DNA of 64,000 bases, taken from contig JACVRA010000127.1 of NCBI GenBank assembly GCA_019828545.1, positions 62,001 through 126,000 on the forward strand. The letters run 5' to 3'. Positions 22,158-32,422 of the stretch are shown here, one piece after another. The stretch's first letter is position 1. Each line of letters begins with the position of its first letter. The stretch is from Paracamarosporium sp. OC-R06-R3. Taxonomy: Eukaryota > Ascomycota > Dothideomycetes > Pleosporales > Didymosphaeriaceae. Below the pieces are notes generated by a model, which saw nothing but the letters and a program-made list of their open reading frames with translations, was not told the DNA's origin and did not search any database. Position numbers and translations under genes: made by a program.

Positions 22158-22476
22158 CCTGGTGGGTTGGTTTCGAGTGAGTAGTTTGAGATCAAAGATG
22201 GTGTGCGTGCGAAGCGTGGCTGTGAGCGTATGGTAGGTAGAAAGAGAGAAAAGGTTTGAGTTGTTTGTGTTTGTTTACAGCTACAGATACTCCAGCATGG
22301 GAAAGACTCTACCGAAAGTAGAATAGTGCGGTGAAAGTGAAAGAGTGAATGTGAGGACAAAGAGGTCGAGCATCTGCTGGATTCGGAAATCAGGAAACAT
22401 TGAACGCAGAAATCGATGGACTTGTGCGTTGCTTGATGTAAATGATTATTCTCTTGCTCGTTTACGAATCGACTAT
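22158..22476. other. intergenic promoter region
   Basis: 5' region of the coiled-coil gene and 3' flank of the thioesterase remnant. No gene seen. Confidence 0.4.
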
Positions 22477-23080
22477 TCATAGGTTCGAAGGACCCACGGC
22501 CGCTTTGCCATGCTCGCAGGTATAACAAATCTTGCCGTCTTCGGTTTCAAGCCTCATGGTTCCTGTAATCTGGGCTAGACGCTTGCCTAAGTGTATCACA
22601 CGGCTCTCAACGAACACTTTGGTGCCCAAAGGGGCGGGGCGCAGATAACTACAATTCAAGGTTCGACTGACATGTCCCTAGCGAAAAGTTAGCATTATCC
22701 TCTGCGAGGTACATGGAAGCCGCAAAGGATGCATCATTGTCACCCGAACCTTGCTGGAATCAGCGTCGGACTCACTTATCGGATGTTAGCAACTTATTCT
22801 CCAATCGATGATCAAAGCTTACCCGTATCCCAAAATCCTTCATCGCTAGCAGCAATGATTGCAGTGCTCGTAGCTATATCGAAAATCAACGCCACGGCTC
22901 CACCGTGCAAGTTGCCAGTAAGGTTACAAAGCTCTTCCGTGACTTCGAAACTAAAGATTGTCCGTGCATCGTGTGGATGCTTCGTCGTCGACTCAAAGGT
23001 CACAGACTCGAGCTTCAGGATTTTGCATATCAGGGCTTCGTGGCCCTTGTAGCCTTCGTCAATAGCGTGTTGGCTGAGTT
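22477..23080 (-). pseudogene. hotdog-fold (4HBT/PaaI-type) thioesterase, probably disrupted
   Basis: Two blocks match acyl-CoA thioesterases of the THEM/PaaI type: the right block (about 22808-23080) carries [20 protein letters not shown], the catalytic hotdog helix (HGG..D); the left block (22477-22673) carries HVSRTLNCSYLRPAPLG and AGKRLAQ-like text (LGKRLAQITGTMR), ending CEHGKAA. The right block ends at a good donor (GTAAGC) in phase 1, but every acceptor I found before HVSRTL gives the wrong phase, a one-base mismatch. The upstream side has no start codon in frame and is replaced by dispersed repeat copy B at 23135. Probably a recently disabled gene; a missed micro-exon is the alternative. 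Confidence 0.6.
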
Positions 23081-23134
23081 GAACCTGGAGCCGAGATCAG
23101 CGCAAGAGAAGGGCTGGTGCGCTGTTGGTACACG

Positions 23135-23215
23135 TACCCATCCCTGAACTCTTTCAAGGGGAGACCCTGATCTCGGCAGGGCAATTCGAGCCTCCAGGCG
23201 TTTGCTCTCTCCCAT
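23135..23215 (-). repeat. dispersed repeat copy B (inverted relative to copy A)
   Basis: Reverse complement matches 7046-7126 over 81 bp with roughly 85% identity by eye (shared GGGAGAGAG, GATCAGGGT, AAAGAGTTC, GATGGGTA). It lies exactly where the thioesterase gene should have its 5' exon, suggesting that insertion or a linked rearrangement removed the gene start. Confidence 0.7.
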
Positions 23216-24444
23216 CTTGGATTGATATGCGGAGAGAAACGGTCGTCGCTGTCACTGGAGGGTATGTCGAAGCGACGTTGTACCTCGGCCCAAGGACCGA
23301 CGCGCTTACTGCTTTAGGCAAATGTGTTGCGCTATGTAGTCTGCGACCGCCACCTCATCGATCTCGATATTCATCAACATCAAGTATGTTTTCGGTGATT
23401 TCACTTTGCGTTACTTTGGCATCCCCAACCTGCCGACTCCGGATGCATGGCTGTACAATAGCTAAGGTGGACTTCTGAGGCATTTAACGCGCTGACTGAA
23501 CAAAAAAGAGTCTCCAAAGAGCTTTTGGGGAAGAAGAACCAGTTCTTTCTCTAGAATGTCACTCAAATTCAGCGCGCTTTAACCTAGATGAGCATGGTCC
23601 AAGAATAAAATGTCCATTGTGTATCTCATTTGCCCTTTCTTATCCCAATACTGCTTTCCGTCATGTATACATGTCGCATCAATATCTCACCTTTTCCAGC
23701 AAAGATGTCACAACGACTTTGTAAGGATCTGAATATGATGGCCGCTGATTTAACCGGGAGGAATTGAAGAGCGAATGTTCATGTTTTGGCATGTGTAGGT
23801 GGCCCTGGAACAGAAGCTGTGATGGAAGAGTAAGGTATGTGGTGAAACAGGACGTCGTCATTGAGAAAGTTGGGGAATATCGTGTCCCGAAACACTTAGC
23901 CATCTTGTGTGTTTGGGAATATAAAAGACATTGTCACACCGTTAGTGAAAGGGTTATTAAGTATGCAATAGAATTGGTCACTCTTTTAGCACTGCTTGAA
24001 TTAGATTCCATATCATGTACGATGGTGACAGTAAGAGGAAAATGAGATTAAGCAGATCAACCGAAACTATTGAATGCAGTATCGTAGAATTCCGCATAAC
24101 TCACGTCGACTGATTCATGACTTCTGAGTGATCCTGCGATCCGAGACGTACATGAGAGATGATAACGATTTGAGTTTGTAGTGTGAAGCCTCGTGAGTAA
24201 TCACTTCTTCCATAAAATAATGGAAATTGCTCACAACCTCGGCTAATGGTCCAGTACCGAAGACTTTAGATTGAACGTCAGCTATTTGGCAGCCGTGGCA
24301 TCCGAATGCACCAAGATGGTGGCGTGGGCGGCACGGCTTTCTGACGATAAAATACGGCACAGCATATGAAGGTGCATTAAACGGCCTATTGATCACATTC
24401 AAAAGCCATCACCTATTCTACCTTATCAACCACTGCAAAGAGAT
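23216..24444. other. gene-poor spacer
   Basis: Short open frames on both strands (for example 23764-24045 plus, 24115-24402 minus) have no motif I recognise. May hold the promoter of the EthD-like gene at its right end. Confidence 0.35.
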
Positions 24445-24999
24445 ATGGCACCCCAGAAAGAAGTTGTCCTCAAATTGACTTCGATGCGATACAAGAAGCC
24501 GGGGGTTCTCTGAAGAACAGTTCCACGAGCATGGTAGCAAATTCCACGGTCGAAAAGCTGCTCTAGTACAGAGTCGACACGGAGCCGTCCGGGTCTCTCA
24601 GGTTATTATCTCTCTTCTGCGAAACGCTCACGCTGACGACAAAAGTATCATACGCCAACAGCAGCTCGCAAATTGTTGGAAGAAAAGATCCCGTGGGCCG
24701 TGAGACCTGGCTGGAAGATTGACGACCATGACTGCCAGGTTAGCGTCTATGTACGCGCCACCGAGACTTTGATGGATATCGTAATGGATTCTGATTTCCA
24801 GGCCCTGGTTCAGGGTGACGCAGAAATGGAAGATATGGATAGAGCCACCATAACTGCGGGCTGGGAGGAGGTCTATGTCGACGATGGGAGGATTGTCAAC
24901 GTGGAGAATGGTCAGAGCTTGTATCCGCCATTTATTGAGTGCGTTAAAGCAGGTGACGAGAGCAAGCGTACAGAGTCGACGGAGACTGTCGATTTTTAA
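24445..24999 (+). pseudogene. EthD-like dimeric alpha/beta-barrel protein with a G-run frameshift
   Basis: Two exons: 24445-24601 and 24646-24999, with a 44-bp intron. Starts MAPQKEVVLKLTSMRYKKPG and continues SEEQFHEHGSKFHGRKAALV, then YHTP and WAVRPGWKIDDHDCQVSVYV, ATITAGWEEVYVDDG, a pattern of fungal EthD-domain proteins (small barrel enzymes often found near polyketide and degradation genes). The frame breaks at a run of five G's (24501-24505): removing one G position from consideration would bring the two halves into one frame, so this is either a single-base insertion that kills the gene or an assembly error. The rest is undamaged, implying that the event is recent. No catalytic role is assigned. 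Confidence 0.65.
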
Positions 25000-25349
25000 G
25001 ATGGAGCAATCCATTCTTCACTCATAAGATTTGGAATACGAGGAAGTTTGGAACCTGCTTTGCTCGTGATTGATGATTGATATCTTTTATTGTGTTCAAA
25101 GAAGACTCCCTGAATAACAGCAAAATCTAAGTCGTCTTGGTGAATAGCAATCGTGAGCAGCTCCTTACAACTTCTCGTTACTTCCATCTGCAAAGGCTGA
25201 GAGCATGATGAGGACGAATATTCCTTTGTGGGTCTTGGCTACAACTGTGACGGACATCGAAATCCATTTGAGACGGTTGATGAATAGAAGCCTTTGGAAC
25301 CTCATGATACTACGCTATGTGTCGTCATTGTTTTTATAGCCCTAGCTAA
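25000..25349. other. intergenic between two convergent genes
   Basis: 3' flanks of the EthD-like gene and the SAT4-type gene. Nothing else seen. Confidence 0.4.
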
Positions 25350-26563
25350 CTAGACGTTCAAATCACCTTCATTCTTCGTTACAGCTCGAGGATAATCCTC
25401 TTTGCTCCTATTTCCCGGAGTAAAACGCGCCATTCCGCGGTGGACAGGAGCCCTTGAATCACCATTTTTGCCTTGTGCAAGAGACAGCTCAGACAGCTGT
25501 TCATAATTGTTGCCAGCCTGTCCGGCCTCACGAGTACTGTGTCTGCTTGTCCCATTGCTACCATTGCTGCTGCTACGATTCGAACGACGAAAAGTGAGAG
25601 ACAACAGATGGATAGCCGACGCCTGGATTTTGGCAAAGTGCGTTCTGGTTGCTAGAACTGCGAGGGTCGGTAGGCACGCAGCGACGATGCCGATGGCGAT
25701 TTCGCAAAAGGACCATACGCCAGGCCATACGAGGTTGTCTAGTATATATATTAGAGAAGCAATGGCATGAGGGACACAAGACTACTCACAACTCTCGTCT
25801 CCATCAGGAGCCTGCGCCAGTGCGACGACGCGCACGATGCCAAACACGCACACAACGCCTCCCAAGAGAAATATGCCAGACACTTGGATGCGCCGGGTGA
25901 AGTTTAGCTGGAGCGGGAAGATGTAACGGATTGGTAATGCCAGTATACCGACGTCGGTCACTACGTTGACGATGCTGAGTCTGTTAGAACGCTGGCAGCG
26001 TCGCGATGATGGCAGACTTACCCGAGGGCAGTGAATGCGGGCATTGCCTCGATGCATTTGCCTGGTTTACCCGTCCACATTGACGACAGTGGAATGCATT
26101 GTATAACGGTGACGATTATTGTCGCCAAGTTGTAGGCCACGATGAAGATGCCAAAGACCCATGATATGTATTGCAGGCTTTGGAAGACCGAGAAGATGCG
26201 GCAGTAAAAGCATAAAATCGAGAGCTTCGTCAGGACCACGCACAAGGAATATGCCATGATGCAGGTTACGTAGCCCTGAATGAAGCCAGCCCTGTTTGTG
26301 ACGAAGATTATGTGTTTGCCTTCTCCAAAAGTGACCTGGAGCCATCCTACAATGGCGTAGGTTGAAAGTGGGACCAGCGCCGCGATGATTAGCCAGTCGT
26401 CGTAGCCAAACCGTGCTTTTGCTACCCTGCGGGCCCAAACGCGCAGGCCCACGAAAAGGTAGGCCAGAGTCAGGCCTGCCGCGTTGGACGATATAATGCT
26501 CGGTTGTAAACTATCGCTCGCATGCTTCTTGAAGTAGTCAATCTCCTCTGGTGATAGCGGCAT
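25350..26563 (-). CDS. fungal rhodopsin-like/SAT4-family 7TM membrane protein
   Basis: Three exons (26022-26563, 25790-25980, 25350-25738; introns 41 and 51 bp) give 373 residues. The first exon holds the family hallmark FGYDDWLIIAA after helix 1, then CVVLTKLSILCFYCRIF and a CIPLSSMW segment in which Cys is conserved; the second starts LSIVNVVTDVGILALPI; the third gives VWPGVWSFCEIAIGIVAACL before a hydrophilic Ser/Gly/Asn-rich cytosolic tail. Seven helices are expected. This is one of the largest expanded families in plant-associated fungi; function of most members, including this one, is unknown. No retinal-binding Lys motif was recognised, so it is not an opsin. Divergent neighbour: MetE-like gene. 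Confidence 0.85.
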
Positions 26564-27264
26564 GATGGATTAAAAAGATGGACAAATTTGTCACGAGGCG
26601 AGCGTAATCCGAGCAAGCGGAATCCGAGCGAAAGTCCTGATATAAGTCCAGCCTCATTTGAGCGTCTCACGGCGGGGGCTGGGGACCCTTTCCCCGAGAC
26701 GTATCCTGACGGGCGGACAAAGGGGAATGCGTTTGGGTCCTTTGACAGGATGAACGCCGTGCAGGGTTACATCTAGAGGGATAGCCAATCAGACCCAATG
26801 ATGTCGACGCAGTAGGAACGGGCCGCGACGGCTGACGCTTACATTCTCCGCGGATTGCAACGCGATGCTTTGGCAGGGGAGATTTTACCTGGCAAAGAAC
26901 TTCTTGGAGGCTTAGGGGACCCCGGACGCGCTGTGCGTTCAGACTTAATTGGAAGGGTGTATATATGTGGAAGAATACGATTTGCAAACATATCTTACTG
27001 CGGTAAGAAGATGTTGAAAACGAACCAAACTTTTACCGTTGCGTAATCAAAAGAACAACGAATCAGAGAGTTGCACGAATAGTTACTCACGAGAAATTTG
27101 CCAAGGAAAGGCTGTAAGAGGTGATTCTTGTCGTCCATTGTTTGTGCGGGGTCTGTAGGAAGATGGTCACGTAAGCTACGCAAGCGACCTTTGTCTTTTG
27201 CCTATCAACCTAACCAAACTTCCTTCTCGCCCTCTGAAAGTACCAAAATCACGTCGAATCCACC
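26564..27264. promoter_or_regulatory. intergenic region between divergent genes
   Basis: About 700 bp separate the starts of the SAT4-type gene and the MetE-like gene. No coding frame with motifs. A TATATA stretch at 26959-26964 is far from either start. Confidence 0.35.
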
Positions 27265-28314
27265 ATGGCACCCAATGAAGTTCTCATGGTCGGTAGCGTT
27301 CCTGGGACTGGGCCGCACGATGTCTTTACTCGCCTCGTCGCCGCGCTGCCTGGCCGATTGCAAGCTGTACCAGATGGTGAGGTTGGCGAACGAAACAACT
27401 ACATTGGATGGCAGCTGCAGCGTTTCCCTCGCGTGGCCCGGCGAAATGAGTTGGGAGGTACGCCATTGCCTGAATCTGGACCGCCGACGTTTTCGCTCGA
27501 GGACATTCAACCAACTGCCTACGACGAGGCCGCACTGTCGTCCTACGCCGAGTTTACACGTCTTCGCCAGCAAAAGATTATTCCACCAAATGTTCTCTTC
27601 CAAATAGGCCTGCCCTCACCCTACAGCGTGCTGACCGGCCATGTAAAACCGGAGCTGGTCAATGCGATTGAGCCGCTGTATGAGCAGCGCTTCGTGGAAT
27701 CCATCAATCGCATCGTTGCGAATATTCGTCATGAAGATTTGATAATTCAATGGGATCTGTGCTTCGAAATCACGGCACTCGAGTTTGATCGAGGGCGGCT
27801 TATAGACAAACGCCATCAGCCCTACTTTTCGACACCTGTGCTACAAGGTTTGGTAGACCGAGTGGTGCGTCTGTGTAAACAGATTCCTGAAGATGTCAAA
27901 ATCGCCTTTCACCTTTGCTATGGCGATCTCCGACACAAGCATTTCATCGAACCAGAGGACACATTGCTCCTTGTCGAATTTGCAAACGCCTTGCTTTCGT
28001 GTGAGACGATTGGCCCGAGGACTCGGTGGATCCATCTTCCGGTACCAAAAGATCGATCAGATGCTGGATACTTTGCACCTCTGACCGGCCTCGAGCTCAG
28101 CGGCTCAAACCCACCACTCTTGTACCTCGGCCTAGTGCACGCCAATGACGAGGCTGGGACACGGAAACGCATAGAGACTGCGCAGTCTAGCATTCCATTC
28201 GCGTTTGGGGTAGCGACGGAGTGTGGACTGGGAAGGACTCCGCTGGAAGAGATTGACAGCATTTTGCAGATTTGCAAGGACGTCACCACGGAGCGCTCCT
28301 CAGAGCATCTCTAA
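27265..28314 (+). CDS. UROD/MetE-like (cobalamin-independent methionine synthase-like) protein
   Basis: Single exon, 349 residues, starting MAPNEVLMVGSVPG. The fold pattern is a single TIM barrel as in the C-terminal domain of MetE: FHLCYGD near residue 215 (His-x-Cys) and ATECGLGRTP near residue 325 (Cys then GLGRTP), the positions of the zinc ligands. Lacking the N-terminal barrel, it is not a full methionine synthase; fungal genomes carry many such short relatives of unknown substrate, presumably zinc-dependent thiol methyltransferases. It lies 0.55 kb from the O-methyltransferase end of the candidate peptide cluster; membership is possible but unproven. Confidence 0.75.
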   Translation: MAPNEVLMVGSVPGTGPHDVFTRLVAALPGRLQAVPDGEVGERNNYIGWQLQRFPRVARRNELGGTPLPESGPPTFSLEDIQPTAYDEAALSSYAEFTRLRQQKIIPPNVLFQIGLPSPYSVLTGHVKPELVNAIEPLYEQRFVESINRIVANIRHEDLIIQWDLCFEITALEFDRGRLIDKRHQPYFSTPVLQGLVDRVVRLCKQIPEDVKIAFHLCYGDLRHKHFIEPEDTLLLVEFANALLSCETIGPRTRWIHLPVPKDRSDAGYFAPLTGLELSGSNPPLLYLGLVHANDEAGTRKRIETAQSSIPFAFGVATECGLGRTPLEEIDSILQICKDVTTERSSEHL

Positions 28315-28864
28315 CCTGGGCAGAGTCAGTTGTGTCAGTAAGTAATATACATGAAAGATTACGGAGCCTGCATTCCCTTGGAAGCAGACCGACGATGGTC
28401 GACGATGAGGAACCGGCGCAAGGGCCCATGAACCCTGGTTCCCAGCTTCTGTGTTTCGGAAAGTATTCATCCGCATCAATCTAGGCAGTGATGTGCAATG
28501 CTGTGTTGGTATGGCTGTGCGGTACGAGCGGGGTTATTGCGTTGTGTAACGGTAAGCAGCGGGGTCTTTGTTCACGTTGATGCAGCGTTGGTGGAAAACA
28601 AGGGAATACCCAGATCGACAGAGCGCCGCGAGCTGCAACCCCAACCTATGGAATCTAGGTAGGTAAATCTACAAAGGAAAGGCACCTCTTTTCGCTCACC
28701 GAAGTACCCTAGAATGCGCCACACTAACACACCCGGTCATTTAGCGTACCAGAGTTGAGACAATGACGCCGAATCAACGCGCCTTACTTGTAGTAATCAC
28801 CCCATCCACGGTTCCAAAGGTTCTACAGCAGGTGAGCTGGGGCCAGAAACAAAGCCAGATCAGA
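28315..28864. other. intergenic, no gene seen
   Basis: 3' flanks of convergent genes (MetE-like and O-methyltransferase). Nothing recognised. Confidence 0.4.
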
Positions 28865-30315
28865 TCATCCCTCCCAGACAACCTCGAGGATAGCATGAGC
28901 AGCTCCTCGAGCGGAGAATGGACGGATCTTCCCGAACCGGGAGTCCGCCTCGGTGAAGATCATCTGCCATTCGGGTATGGTACGCAGCCGTGAGTTGTTG
29001 GTCGTTAGCAAGACCAGATCGATGAAGCTAAGATTTGTTCAGCACATGAATAGGGGCATTGAAGAACTTTTACATACCGGGTGGTTCGCTCGAGCGTCAA
29101 CGGCAGAGACCCTGGTTGCGGACTGAGACTTTCGTTTACGAGAATCCGCGCCCCCGTGCGCAGCGCAGGCACCTGTGCCCGGAGGATGCGGACGACGTAG
29201 TGGTCTGGCCAATTGTGGAATATCCCTCGAAACAGGTAGACGTCCGCCAAAACGGGCTGCGTCTTGAAGAAGTCATACGCTTGGAATCGGACGCGCGGAA
29301 TCGACGGTGCGGCTGCTACCACATCTGGCAGATCCTCTACCACCATGTTTAGTCGGGGATGAGCTTTACTGATTGCCCGGCTGACGTAGCCATCTGCACC
29401 GCCAACATCCACCACTGTGCCTGCACCGAGAGCGCTCCAGTCGTAGTTTGCGACAAGATGGGATTCCGAATATCCAGGCACCGACGCCGAGTAAAATTCC
29501 ATTGCCCTACTGAATTGCTTGGCCTTGATGGGCTCCGTGCGCAGGTAGTCGTACATTGTCTCGTCAGTGTTGTGGGCCAATGCGAATCCCTGTAAGAGTC
29601 AATATTGTTCGGCAATGAGCTTTTTGAGACATACCGTGTGATTGGGTTCGCCATCTTTGAAAGCATCCAACGCGTCTGCAGTCTGCTCACAAAGTCAACA
29701 CTGGGCTACGCATGTTGATTGCTACGTACCCTAGCAAAAGACCCGTAAAAGTCGTTGAATGACTGACTGACTCCCGCACGCACTAGATTGTCGGAAGCAA
29801 GTTTCCTCGATCCTGCCGAATGCGCTACGAAGCCTTCCTTTGGCTCCTTGAAAAGTCGATGAAAGGACATGGCGAAGCGCAGGATGCGTTTCAGGTCATT
29901 GACATGTAGGTCTGTGGCCTGGGCCAACTCTGTGAATGAGATCATGCCCTCTAGTGGGACCTTTTGGGCAATGTCATGGCGGGAGATGATTTGCAAGCTA
30001 GTGCCATTGTACTGCCAGCTTGTCAGTCGACATCTTTGACTTGTGTATCATGCACACCTTGGGCAGCATGCAGGTGACGGGCCCTTGTAGCAGGTCCAAT
30101 AGCTCTTGGAGCGCATCGATTGCAGTGCTGCGTGCACGCTCCATTTGCGGAGAGAGATTGAGTTTGACGGGTCCATCTATTTCAAAAGAAGGCTGCGGAA
30201 ACCCATTCTGTTGAAGATGGTTGCTGATATCGTCAGTATTGGTCTTGATAGTAGCCGCCAACTGCTCGATCCGTGGAGTCATTGTGTGCGTTGAGATGAG
30301 GGTCATTGTAGTCAC
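28865..30315 (-). CDS. SAM-dependent O-methyltransferase (AflP/OMT-type), cluster member
   Basis: Five exons (30058-30315, 29730-30011, 29635-29682, 29078-29589, 28865-29027), 420 residues; all four introns (46, 47, 45, 50 bp) keep frame. N-terminal winged-helix dimerisation region (HDIAQKVPLEGMISFTELA), SAM site VVDVGGADGY near residue 257, and the FRGIFHNWPDH catalytic His near 320. The last exon gives DLVLLTTNN...RTIPEWQMIFTEADSRF, a standard C-terminal pattern of plant-type/fungal OMTs. It ends EVVWEG. Enzymes of this type methylate hydroxyl groups of natural products; here a tyrosine-derived phenol of a ribosomal peptide is a plausible substrate (inference). Its start is only 64 bp from the stop of the first UstYa-type gene; a TATA-like element lies within that gap. 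Confidence 0.88.
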
Positions 30316-30332
30316 GGTATGTATATAAATAC

Positions 30333-30342
30333 ACTTGGATTT
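30333..30342 (-). promoter_or_regulatory. TATA-like element of the O-methyltransferase gene
   Basis: On the minus strand a TATTTATA-type stretch lies about 20-30 bases before the OMT start, in the 64-bp gap behind the UstYa-type gene. Spacing is close for a fungal TATA box, so this is tentative. Confidence 0.35.
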
Positions 30343-30379
30343 GATTGAAGATTCGTCTGACTATTCGTATAGTGGAAGT

Positions 30380-31227
30380 TTACTGCCGAGAATCGAACAT
30401 GAATTTTGTCGCGTTGATCGCGCGCCACTTTTCTGCCCATGCGTAAATTTCACCGTAGTCGCGACACTGCCGCCCGAACATGACCGAAGGATAGTGACCT
30501 GCATAAAAGGGCTCGATGCCGACGTCTGCCTTGCAGATGAGACTTTGCTGCAGATAGTCCAGGCAATGGCCAATGTGGTCAGGCTCACGCACGCCCGTCC
30601 TGTTGAACTCTTGCCCCTTGGAAGCGGCATACGCGGCGTAATATGCGCGTCGGATCGAGTACTGATTGCACGGTTAAAGAATCTCCAAAACGGGGCAATA
30701 CCTACAAGGCAATACTTACCAGGCAATGCAATTGGTGGTAAACGCCAATGATGGAGAATTCAGGTGCCAAGGTGGGATGCCTAACATATCCAAGCCCGTC
30801 TACAGGGAGTTTAGTTTGAACGACTTGAGCCCTGATATTGCTTACTGGGAATCAGCCGATCCCACGCAGGTTCGTGACTCCCATCGGCTGGCGGTGCAGC
30901 TTGCATTTCGGGCATGGTCAGGACCTGCTGCCGCAGCTGACGGGTGGCGGGCACTAAGAATCGTTATTCGTTAGCTCTCTAATCGTGACTAGAACGAAAG
31001 GGTCAACTCATACATGATGGAATGATGTTTGGAAGCGTTGACGGCTGTGTACTCGTAGATCCAAGCATTAACCCGACACCAAAGCTGAGACCACAGAGCA
31101 TCAATGCCATCGCCACCAGAAGCCAATATTTCGGCGACTTCGAGTCCGGTCGTGGCGACTCGAGATGATCGTCAGGGCTCGTTTCGAGCTTCGAGTACAG
31201 CGGGCTTCCGTATATCCGATAAAGCAT
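30380..31227 (-). CDS. UstYa-like (DUF3328) oxidase 1
   Basis: Four exons (31014-31227, 30846-30953, 30720-30799, 30380-30661), 227 residues; introns 60, 46 and 58 bp keep frame. Architecture: short cytosolic N-terminus, one transmembrane segment (YWLLVAMALMLCGLSFGVG, about residues 34-56), then a lumenal domain. The two diagnostic HxxHC motifs are present: HQLHC (at the end of exon 3) and HIGHC (exon 4, followed by DYLQQSLIC). UstYa proteins are proposed copper-type oxidases that close ether or C-C bonds in dikaritin peptides. The exon boundary directly after HQLHCL is typical of the family. It faces the peptide precursor across a 650-bp intergenic region. Confidence 0.9.
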
Positions 31228-31880
31228 GGTGGGGCTGGAGACGAGACGAAGGGAGATTCGAAATTTCTTTTAGCGATGGTGATGCGATTCATGTACGTTG
31301 GAGAAGCGGCACAGTTACCACGCCGCAGAGGAATGGGGTTGAACATGGATGACGAACCCCGACGTTGCCAAGCTGAGAGCTGCGGATGGGGCGTTGCTTG
31401 TTCGGAGGGCCCGCGTAGTGAAGCTACATGATTGATTAACAGTAAGGCAACCTATCACAAGATGAACGTACTTGTGCATGAGCCATTGAGCAGGTAACAA
31501 ATCGAAGCGCGAATACCAGGATCCATGCCAATCTTCATGCAGGTCTGAAGCCCGATGTAGTATTGAATGAGTGAACACGACAGTGAGAGTAGTCACGGAG
31601 GATCAAGGAGTGCAATGATTGGACTTTTTCATCTGCTCAGCTTCCGGCTCTAGCAAGGTAGAGTACGACCAACATTTCCATCCGAGGTTCAACCTTGCAT
31701 TCAGCAGCCCTTGAACGAATCAGCCATGTGGGGGCAATGTGTACTCCAAGACGCTGTTGGTAAGATGCATTCGGCTAGTCTTCGTCCCGGGTTTTCTTCA
31801 ACCTTGTTTTTTTTCCGCTGTGCATTGTATATATGATGACTCGACATTGATCATTCTAGATCATCAAGACAACCTCCAAA
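31228..31880. promoter_or_regulatory. shared promoter region of UstYa 1 and peptide precursor
   Basis: About 650 bp between divergent starts. A TATATA box at 31828-31833 lies about 48 bases before the precursor ATG. No gene is supported; the short frames inside lack motifs. Its position could let one regulator control both divergent genes. Confidence 0.55.
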
Positions 31881-32196
31881 ATGCGTTTCATTTCCATCCT
31901 GCTGCTCAGCTTCGTTTCCAGCGCCGCATCGCGAAGCCTCAGACGTAAGAATATCAGAGAAGAACAGACGAGTGAGCTAAGATACAGTAGGCGCAAATAT
32001 TGACGTTGTCGGCAACGAATACAAGCGGAGCATCCAAAACCCCGATGACGTTGATTTCGACCAAATTGGAGATGAATACAAACGGAGCATAACTACTCCA
32101 GAAGAGGTGGATTTTGACGCTGTGGGGGACGAGTACAAGCGGAGCACTCAAGACCCCGAGGATGTGGACTTTGACGCCGTGGGTGACGAATATTGA
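31881..32196 (+). CDS. RiPP precursor peptide, ustiloxin/phomopsin (dikaritin) type
   Basis: Two exons (31881-31944 and 31988-32196; 43-bp intron GTAAGA..TACAG), 90 residues. A signal peptide (MRFISILLLSFVSSAAS) is followed by four repeat units. Three Lys-Arg-Ser sites (Kex2 sites) separate them; every unit ends in (V/I)G(D/N)EY, and the last ends at the stop codon. Units 2-4 share a Pro-(D/E)(D/E)-VDFD spacer and are 19, 19 and 16 residues; the first is shorter. Repeats differ by many synonymous codons, so protein-level selection is likely. Dikaritins are made this way: secretion, Kex2 trimming and oxidative cyclisation through Tyr. The exact core is not certain. Flanking UstYa-type, tyrosinase and transporter genes support the call. 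Short and intron-split, so easily missed by annotation. Confidence 0.88.
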
Positions 32197-32422
32197 CTTG
32201 TTCGTGTAAATCGATAATATCAAGACCCAATCACAGTTTTGACCATTTGTGTGGGTCCGGTGCATTTCGGGCACCCCGGAATCCAGGCAAACGTTGATAA
32301 CAAGTTTTATCTTTGCATGATATCCCGGTCTTCTGCGTCTTGGTGATGACTACATGCATGGCATGGCGAACAGCTGACATGCCAAAACACAAACATGGTC
32401 TACCGTGTAATGTATACAAAAT

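Noticed and set aside
25350..26563. Microbial opsin
   Set aside because: The 7TM protein carries SAT4-family motifs and no recognised retinal lysine.
31003..31227. Stand-alone 74-aa membrane protein
   Set aside because: It is exon 1 of UstYa 1; splicing adds three in-frame exons with HxxHC motifs.
31954..32274. minus-strand frame antisense to the peptide precursor
   Set aside because: Mirror of the repeat-rich precursor; no domain and conflicts with the supported splice model.
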